From XN24 sp964462675 (GTDB lineage Bacteria; Pseudomonadota; Gammaproteobacteria; Steroidobacterales; XN24), in contig CAYWYS010000001.1 of the NCBI GenBank assembly GCA_964462675.1, forward strand, positions 145,417 through 209,416: DNA of 64,000 nucleotides, read 5' to 3'. Shown in pieces: positions 58,714 to 64,000 of this stretch; the first letter of the stretch is position 1, and every line of letters begins with the position of its first letter. Position numbers and translations under genes: made by a program. The notes under the pieces are model-generated. The model was not told the origin of the DNA, ran no database searches, and saw only the letters and a program-made list of their open reading frames with translations.

Positions 58714-58843
58714 ACTCATCGAGACCGGCGGAGGGACAGGCCCTTTGATGCCGGGGCAACCTGCGGAGCTAACCACTCCGTAACGGTGCCAAGTCCTGCG
58801 GGGAACGACCCGGCGCCAGCCGACCGTTCGCCGGGAGATGAGT
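58714..58843 (+). promoter_or_regulatory. SAM-I (S-box) riboswitch
   Basis: The aptamer core GCGGAGGGACAGGCCC, GATGCCGGGGCAACC and GGTGCCAAGTCCTGC follows the S-box pattern. P1 is closed by ACTCATC (58714-58720) with GATGAGT (58837-58843), and a P4 hairpin lies before the 3' strand. It precedes metB, which is the expected regulon. No U-run terminator follows. Confidence 0.9.
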
Positions 58844-58900
58844 TGCCGGGCAGCCCCGCCGTTGACGGCGGCGTGTTGGGCCCGGTGACCTCCCCCGACG

Positions 58901-58958
58901 TCCTCCGCAGGGCGCCCGATAGGCGCAACCCGCTCCCGCAATGGAGCCCGACGGAGGA
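58901..58958 (+). promoter_or_regulatory. Candidate anti-Shine-Dalgarno expression platform
   Basis: TCCTCCG (58901-58907) is complementary to CGGAGGA (58952-58958), which contains the metB ribosome site. Translation control by the riboswitch is inferred. Confidence 0.45.
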
Positions 58959-58964
58959 GAGCAG

Positions 58965-60155
58965 ATGAAGACACCCGCCCTGCCCACACGGGCCGTACGC
59001 ACCGGTCTTGGCCAAGACGCCGAGCATGGCGCGGTCGTGCCGCCGATCCACCTGAGCTCGAACTTCACCTTCGAGGGCTACGGCAAGAAGCGCCGCTACG
59101 ATTACACGCGCTCCGGCAACCCGACGCGCGACGCCCTCGGCGAGGCGCTGGCGTCGCTCGAGGGCGGCGCGGGCACGGTAGTGACCTGCTCCGGCATGGC
59201 GGCGATCACGCTGGTCTGCCAACTGCTCGGCCCCGACGACCTGCTGGTGGCACCGCACGACTGCTATGGGGGCACGCATCGGCTGCTGTCGTCGCTCGCG
59301 GCGCGCGGCCATTTCCGGATCGAGTTCGTCGACCAGACGGACCCGCGGGCCCTGGCGGCGGCGTTCGCCAGGCGGCCGGGCATGGTGCTGGTCGAGACGC
59401 CGAGCAACCCGCTGCTCAGGATTACCGACCTGGCGGCTGTCGCGGAGCTGTGCCGCGCCGCCGGCACGCTGCTGGTCGCCGACAACACCTTCCTGTCGCC
59501 GGGCTGGCAGACGCCAATCGCGTTCGGCGCCGACATCGTGCTGCACTCGACCACCAAGTACCTGAACGGCCACAGCGATGTCGTCGGTGGCGCGGTCGTC
59601 GCCAGGACAGCCGAGCTGCACGAAAAGCTCGACTGGTGGGCCAACTGCCTGGGCCTGACGGGCGCGCCGTTCGACAGTTTCCTGACGCTGCGAGGCATCC
59701 GCACGCTGCCGGCCCGCCTGCGCGCGCATGCCGAGAACGCCGCCGTGCTCGTCGAGCTGCTCTGTGCCCATCCGGCCGTGACCCAGGTCTACTACCCGGG
59801 CCTCGAGAGCCACCCAGGCCACGAGATCGCCGCGCGCCAGCAGACGGGCTTCGGCGGCATGATCAGCTTCGAGCTGGACGGCGGCGAGGAGGCCGTCGCC
59901 GCGTTCCTCGACGGGCTGGCGCATTTCTTCCTCGCCGAGTCGCTCGGTGGCGTCGAGAGCCTGGTTGCGCACCCGGCCTCGATGACCCATGCGGCAATGG
60001 ACCCGGAGGCACGACGCGTGGCGGGGCTCGGTGACAGCCTGTTGCGCCTGTCGGTGGGCATCGAGGATGCCACGGACCTGGCCGCGGACCTCGGTGCGGC
60101 GCTGGACCGGGCGGCGCGCGCGCTGGCGCGGCCGATGGCGCTGGCGGCGGGGTAG
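58965..60155 (+). CDS. metB: Cystathionine gamma-synthase-type PLP enzyme
   Basis: 396 residues. K198 in STTKYLNGHSD is the PLP lysine, the same number as in E. coli MetB. YDYTRSGNPTR and SLGGVESL are family motifs. The riboswitch upstream points to methionine synthesis and not to cysteine breakdown, though gamma-lyase cannot be told apart by sequence alone. ATG has GGAGGAG upstream. Confidence 0.9.
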   Translation: MKTPALPTRAVRTGLGQDAEHGAVVPPIHLSSNFTFEGYGKKRRYDYTRSGNPTRDALGEALASLEGGAGTVVTCSGMAAITLVCQLLGPDDLLVAPHDCYGGTHRLLSSLAARGHFRIEFVDQTDPRALAAAFARRPGMVLVETPSNPLLRITDLAAVAELCRAAGTLLVADNTFLSPGWQTPIAFGADIVLHSTTKYLNGHSDVVGGAVVARTAELHEKLDWWANCLGLTGAPFDSFLTLRGIRTLPARLRAHAENAAVLVELLCAHPAVTQVYYPGLESHPGHEIAARQQTGFGGMISFELDGGEEAVAAFLDGLAHFFLAESLGGVESLVAHPASMTHAAMDPEARRVAGLGDSLLRLSVGIEDATDLAADLGAALDRAARALARPMALAAG

Positions 60156-60208
60156 CCCATCGTCCAGGCTTCACAGGATGCGTCGCACCGTTCATGCTCT
60201 CGGCAGGG

Positions 60209-61360
60209 ATGAACACCAACACCAGCCAGTTGCCGGTGAACCGCATCGCAGCGGCCAGGCGAGTCGTCGTCAAGATCGGCTCCGCCCTGCTCGTGGACCG
60301 CGCCAGCGGGCGGCTGGACGCGCCGTGGTTTGCAGACCTCGTCGCCGACATCGCGCGCTTGCGCAAGCGTGGCCAGGAGGTGCTGGTCGTGTCCTCGGGC
60401 GCCATCGCGCTCGGCCGCCGGCATCTCGGCCTGCGTCACGGCACGCTGCGGCTCGAGGAGAGCCAGGCTGCGGCCGCGGCGGGCCAGATCAGGCTCGCCC
60501 ATGCCTGGCAGGAGGCGCTCGGCCAACACGAGATTCCCGTCGCCCAGGTTCTGCTGACGCTCGGTGACACCGAGCAGCGGCGCCGCTACCTGAACGCGCG
60601 CAGCACGCTCGAGACGCTGCTGGCGCTCGGCGCGGTGCCGGTCATCAACGAGAACGACACGGTCGCCACTGAGGAGATCCGCTACGGCGACAACGACCGG
60701 CTCGCCGCGCGCGTTGCCCAGATGGTGGGCGCGGATTGCCTGCTGCTGCTGTCCGACACCGACGGGCTGCACACCGCCGATCCGTCGCGCGATCCCGCGG
60801 CAGAGCTGGTCGCGGAAGTGCGTGCCGTCACACCCGAGATCGAGGCGATGGCCGGTGAGGCCGCGACCGACGTCGGCTCCGGCGGCATGGTCACGAAGCT
60901 TGCTGCCGGCCGCATCGCGCTCGCGGCCGGCTGCCACATGGTGATCGCGTCGGGGCGTGTGCGGCACCCGGTGCAGGCCGTCGAGGATGGCGCGAGGTGT
61001 ACCTGGTTCATTGCCTCGCTCAGCCCGGCGCGCGTGCGCAAGCAATGGATCGCTGGATCGCTGCAGCCGCGCGGCGAAATCTTCGTCGATGACGGCGCGG
61101 CGGCCGCGCTGGCGGCTGGCAAGAGCCTGTTGCCCGCCGGTGTGCTGCGCGTCAGCGGCGAGTTCGAGCGCGGCGATGCCGTGCTGATCCGCAATACGCG
61201 CGGCATCATCCTGGGCCGCGGACTGTCGGCGTACGGCGCCGCGGATGCGGCACGGATCACCGGCCTGCGCAGCAGCGAGATCGAAGCCGTGCTGGGTTAT
61301 CGTGGCCGCGAGGAACTGGTGCACAGGAACGATCTCGCGATGGTGACACCGCATGGTTGA
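60209..61360 (+). CDS. proB: Glutamate 5-kinase
   Basis: 383 residues. Amino acid kinase domain (VVVKIGSALL, VSSGAIALG, NENDTVATEEI) and C-terminal PUA domain (about 285-370). The ATG at 60209 has GGCAGGG close upstream; 60194 is another ATG. First step of proline synthesis. Confidence 0.95.
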   Translation: MNTNTSQLPVNRIAAARRVVVKIGSALLVDRASGRLDAPWFADLVADIARLRKRGQEVLVVSSGAIALGRRHLGLRHGTLRLEESQAAAAAGQIRLAHAWQEALGQHEIPVAQVLLTLGDTEQRRRYLNARSTLETLLALGAVPVINENDTVATEEIRYGDNDRLAARVAQMVGADCLLLLSDTDGLHTADPSRDPAAELVAEVRAVTPEIEAMAGEAATDVGSGGMVTKLAAGRIALAAGCHMVIASGRVRHPVQAVEDGARCTWFIASLSPARVRKQWIAGSLQPRGEIFVDDGAAAALAAGKSLLPAGVLRVSGEFERGDAVLIRNTRGIILGRGLSAYGAADAARITGLRSSEIEAVLGYRGREELVHRNDLAMVTPHG

Positions 61361-62642
61361 CTTGATGGCGCGGGAGTCGGAGCAGGACGTCGAGCGACTG
61401 ATGGCGGCGATCGGGCGCCAGGCGCGCGCGGCGGCCGCGCTGCTCGCGCGGGTCCCTGGCGGCGCGCGGGACGCGGCGCTGGCCGGCGCTGCCGCGCTGT
61501 TGCGCGAGCGCGCGAAACAGATTCTCGCGGCCAATGAGGAGGATATTGCGGCTGCCACGGCGCGCGATCTGCCGGCTGCGCTGCTCGACCGGCTCCGGCT
61601 GGACGAGGCGCGCGTCGAGGCGATGGCACGCGGCGTCGAGGAGGTCAGGGCGCTGCCGGACCCGCTCGGCCGCGTGCTCGCCGAGTCGACACGCCCGAAC
61701 GGGCTGCTGATCCGGCGCGTCAGCGTGCCGCTCGGCGTCATCGGCATCATTTACGAAAGCCGCCCGAACGTCACCGCCGATGCCGGCGCGTTGTGCCTGA
61801 AATCCGGCAATGCGGTGATCCTGCGTGGCGGCTCGGAGAGTTTTGCCTCGAGCCGCGCGATCCACGCCTGCCTCGCCGCTGCGCTTGCCGCTGCGGGGCT
61901 GCCGCGCGACGCCGTGCAGATGGTGCCCACGCGCGAGCGCGCCGCGGTCGGCGCGCTGCTCGGCGGGCTCGATGGCTGTATCGACGTCGTCGTGCCGCGC
62001 GGCGGGCGCAGCCTGGTCGAGCGCGTGCAGCGCGACGCGCGCGTGCCGGTGATCGGCCATCTCGAGGGCATCTGCCACGTCTACGTCGATCGGGCCGCCG
62101 ACCTGGAGATGGCCCGGCGGATCGTGCTCAACTCCAAGATGCGCCGCACCGGGATCTGCGGCGCCGCCGAGACGCTGCTGGTCGACCGCGCCTGTGCCGG
62201 CACGCACCTTGGGCCGCTGATCACCGCCTTGCTCGACGCCGGCTGCGAAATCCGCGGCGATGCCGAGGCGCAGGCGGCGAACCCGCGCGTGACGCCGGCG
62301 GTCGAGGCCGACTGGCGCACCGAGTATCTGGATGCCGTGATTTCGCTGCGGGTGGTGGATGGCGTCGGCGAGGCGATCCGTCACATCGGCGAATATGGCA
62401 CCGGCCATACGGAATCGATCGTCACGGCTGATCCGGCGAGTGCGGCGCGGTTCCTGGGCGAGGTCGACAGCGCGATCGTGCTGCACAATGCCTCGACCCA
62501 GTTTGCCGACGGCGGGGAGTTCGGGATGGGTGCCGAGATCGGGATTTCCACCGGGCGGATCCACGCCCGCGGCCCGGTCGGCGCCGAGCAATTGACCAGC
62601 TACAAGTACCAGGTATGCGGGTCAGGACAGGTCCGCCCCTGA
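61353..62642 (+). CDS. proA: Gamma-glutamyl phosphate reductase
   Basis: 429 residues, aldehyde dehydrogenase fold. The catalytic cysteine is C269 in RTGICGAAE. YESRPNVTADA and the C-terminal EFGMGAEIGISTGRIHARGP are typical. Overlaps proB by 8 bp. Confidence 0.96.
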   Translation: MVDLMARESEQDVERLMAAIGRQARAAAALLARVPGGARDAALAGAAALLRERAKQILAANEEDIAAATARDLPAALLDRLRLDEARVEAMARGVEEVRALPDPLGRVLAESTRPNGLLIRRVSVPLGVIGIIYESRPNVTADAGALCLKSGNAVILRGGSESFASSRAIHACLAAALAAAGLPRDAVQMVPTRERAAVGALLGGLDGCIDVVVPRGGRSLVERVQRDARVPVIGHLEGICHVYVDRAADLEMARRIVLNSKMRRTGICGAAETLLVDRACAGTHLGPLITALLDAGCEIRGDAEAQAANPRVTPAVEADWRTEYLDAVISLRVVDGVGEAIRHIGEYGTGHTESIVTADPASAARFLGEVDSAIVLHNASTQFADGGEFGMGAEIGISTGRIHARGPVGAEQLTSYKYQVCGSGQVRP

Positions 62643-62706
62643 ACCGGCCGGCGGCTGTGATAAACTTGCGCGTTCACCCCGCCCGTTTTTTCCGGAGGAA
62701 CACCCC

Positions 62707-63207
62707 TTGCGTAATGCGCCGATCGCCGCGCTGGCGGCATTGACTTTCACATTCATGGCGCCGCTCCAGGCGCAGGAGGACGCGTCCGTGGTCCAGGACG
62801 GCAGCACCGTCAGCATCGAATACGTTCTCATGCTCGCCGATGGCTCCACGGCGGATACCAATGTCGGGGGCGAGCCGCTGGTCTACGTCCAGGGCGAGCA
62901 GATGCTGCTGCCCGCGCTGGAAGCCAAGCTGGCCGGAATGAAGGAAGACGAGACCCGCGAAGTCATGCTGACCCCGGACGAGGGTTACGGCAGCGTCCAG
63001 CACGAGGGCTTCCAGACCGTGCCGCTGGACATTATTCCGGAGGACGCGCGTCACGTGGGCGCCCGGTTGGTCGGCCAAGGGCCGGGTGGCGAGCCGATCC
63101 ACGCAAAGGTCACGGAGATCAACGAGGAAAGCGCGGTCGTCGACCTGAACCACCCGCTGGCGGGCGAGACGCTGCGCTTCAAGATCAAGGTCATCAGCAT
63201 CGAGTAG
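62707..63207 (+). CDS. Exported FKBP-type peptidyl-prolyl isomerase (SlyD-like)
   Basis: 166 residues. Signal peptide (about 1-22), then an FKBP domain with an inserted flap (VSIEYVLMLADGSTADTN, PALEAKLAGMKEDETREV, PDEGYG). It lacks the His-rich tail of SlyD. TTG start with GGAGG upstream. A folding factor in the periplasm is inferred. Confidence 0.9.
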   Translation: MRNAPIAALAALTFTFMAPLQAQEDASVVQDGSTVSIEYVLMLADGSTADTNVGGEPLVYVQGEQMLLPALEAKLAGMKEDETREVMLTPDEGYGSVQHEGFQTVPLDIIPEDARHVGARLVGQGPGGEPIHAKVTEINEESAVVDLNHPLAGETLRFKIKVISIE

Positions 63208-63253
63208 GGGACGGCACTGGGCCGGCAAGCCACCTTGGCAGCGGGGGACTGAC

Positions 63254-63469
63254 ATGACGCGCTGGAAGCAGGTCGCCGAGGCGATCAAGGAACTGCAGGA
63301 CGACGGCCAGCTCGATATTTTCGTCGGCGAGCACTCGGTGAGCTTCGAGATCAACGTCGACGACCAGGGCCTGTACCTGACTATCTGCCCGCATTGTGTC
63401 GGCGAGGCCGTCAACGTCGCGCTGGGCGGCGAGGAGCAAAGCGCGCCGCTGGACTGCGAACTGCACTGA
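63254..63469 (+). CDS. Small protein with a CPHC motif, function unknown
   Basis: 71 residues, acidic. One CPHC pair near residue 45 could bind zinc, but no second pair is present. No family was recognised. It is 46 bp after the FKBP gene and ends 8 bp before the IS element. Confidence 0.6.
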   Translation: MTRWKQVAEAIKELQDDGQLDIFVGEHSVSFEINVDDQGLYLTICPHCVGEAVNVALGGEEQSAPLDCELH

Positions 63470-63476
63470 AATCGGG

Positions 63477-64000
63477 CTAGTGGCCTGTAACAACTGATTG
63501 TGTACTAAGTCGTCGAGCCGGATTGGCGTATTTCCATTTCACTGGTTTGGGCGCTTTGTTGTAGTGGCGGATGTAGCGCATCAGCTTGCGGTGCAGGTCG
63601 TTGGTGGAGGTGAAGATGCCGCGGGCGATGACGTCACGTTCGATCTTGCCGAACCACAGTTCGACCTGGTTGAGCCACGATGAGTAGGTCGGGGTGTAAT
63701 GCATATGGACGTTGCGATGTTCGTCGAGGAACGCCTGTACCGCCTTGGTCTTGTGCGCCGACAGGTTATCGGCAATCACGTGAATTTCCTGCCCGGCGGG
63801 CTGGTTGGCCACGATGTCGGTGAGGAAGGCGACGAACTCAGCGGAGGTGTGGCGCGCAGCGGTCTTGCCGAGCACCTCGCCGGTGCGGGTGTTGAAGGCC
63901 GCGTACAACGACAGCGTGCCGTGGCGGTAGTACTCGAAGCCATGGCGCTCAATACGTCCCGGCGACAGCGGCAGCACCGGCACGGTGCGATCCAGTGCCT
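63477..64000 (-). mobile_element. IS630-family transposase, cut by the window edge
   Basis: The minus-strand frame is open to base 64000 and starts beyond the window. Visible is the C-terminal DDE part: ADNLSAHK (second Asp) and TYSSWLNQVELWFGKIERD (catalytic Glu). IS630 elements insert at TA; a TA lies at 63478-63479, inside the transposase stop. Whether the element is whole cannot be judged. Confidence 0.88.

Overview
The window is GC-rich DNA from a gammaproteobacterium, probably of the Xanthomonadales/Woeseiales/Steroidobacterales type. The evidence is the complete hisGDCBHAFI operon with a bifunctional hisB, the ilvC-ilvG-ilvM-threonine dehydratase-leuA-ilvE-leuCDB cluster, a YerC/TrpR-like regulator in front of hisG, and many ATGA/TTGA stop-start overlaps. 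The lineage is inferred from gene order; no 16S is present. Genes are dense and mostly in tightly coupled operons.

1-9.5 kb (respiration). A minus-strand operon, running off the left edge, encodes a small membrane protein, a CuA subunit II, a heme-copper oxidase subunit I, heme O synthase, a SCO protein, a cytochrome b / 2x[4Fe-4S] / MvhD-like fusion and an unrecognised anchored protein. Subunit I keeps all the histidine ligands but has Gln where oxidases carry the cross-linked Tyr (His+4), so it may be a nitric-oxide-reductase-type enzyme and not an O2 reductase. The divergent promoter has a near-perfect FNR/DNR box. On the other side are a DUF1566 lipoprotein, heme A synthase, a second SCO and a cytochrome c.

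9.4-17 kb: the his operon, led by a TrpR-fold regulator whose promoter -10 lies in a perfect 20-bp palindrome; hisF appears to start at ATT. 17-22 kb: two tandem, partly identical decaheme OmcA/MtrC-family outer-membrane lipoproteins with collagen-like linkers, each followed by the same copied terminator. 22-32.4 kb: murJ, ribF, ileS, lspA, a tricorn-like protease and ispH. 32.4-35 kb: a minor pilin operon (fimT-pilV-pilW-pilX-pilE). 35-38.4 kb: a ThiO-like oxidase, a Fur-family regulator, tRNA-Thr(CGT) with its promoter, a tiny Lys-rich protein, a secreted protein, a cytochrome c lipoprotein and a membrane protein.

38.4-43.8 kb: a peptide ABC transporter (oppA, oppB, oppC and a fused oppDF). 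43.8-46.9 kb: a beta-barrel protein, a cytochrome c, an ICMT-like protein, a degenerate methyltransferase-like protein and a bactofilin. 46.9-58.7 kb: branched-chain amino acid synthesis, with ilvD on the minus strand and a long plus-strand ilv-leu operon behind a leader peptide and attenuator. 58.7-62.6 kb: metB behind a SAM-I riboswitch, then proB-proA. 62.7-64 kb: an exported FKBP, a small protein with a CPHC motif, and an IS630-family transposase cut by the window edge. No rRNA, CRISPR array or prophage was seen.
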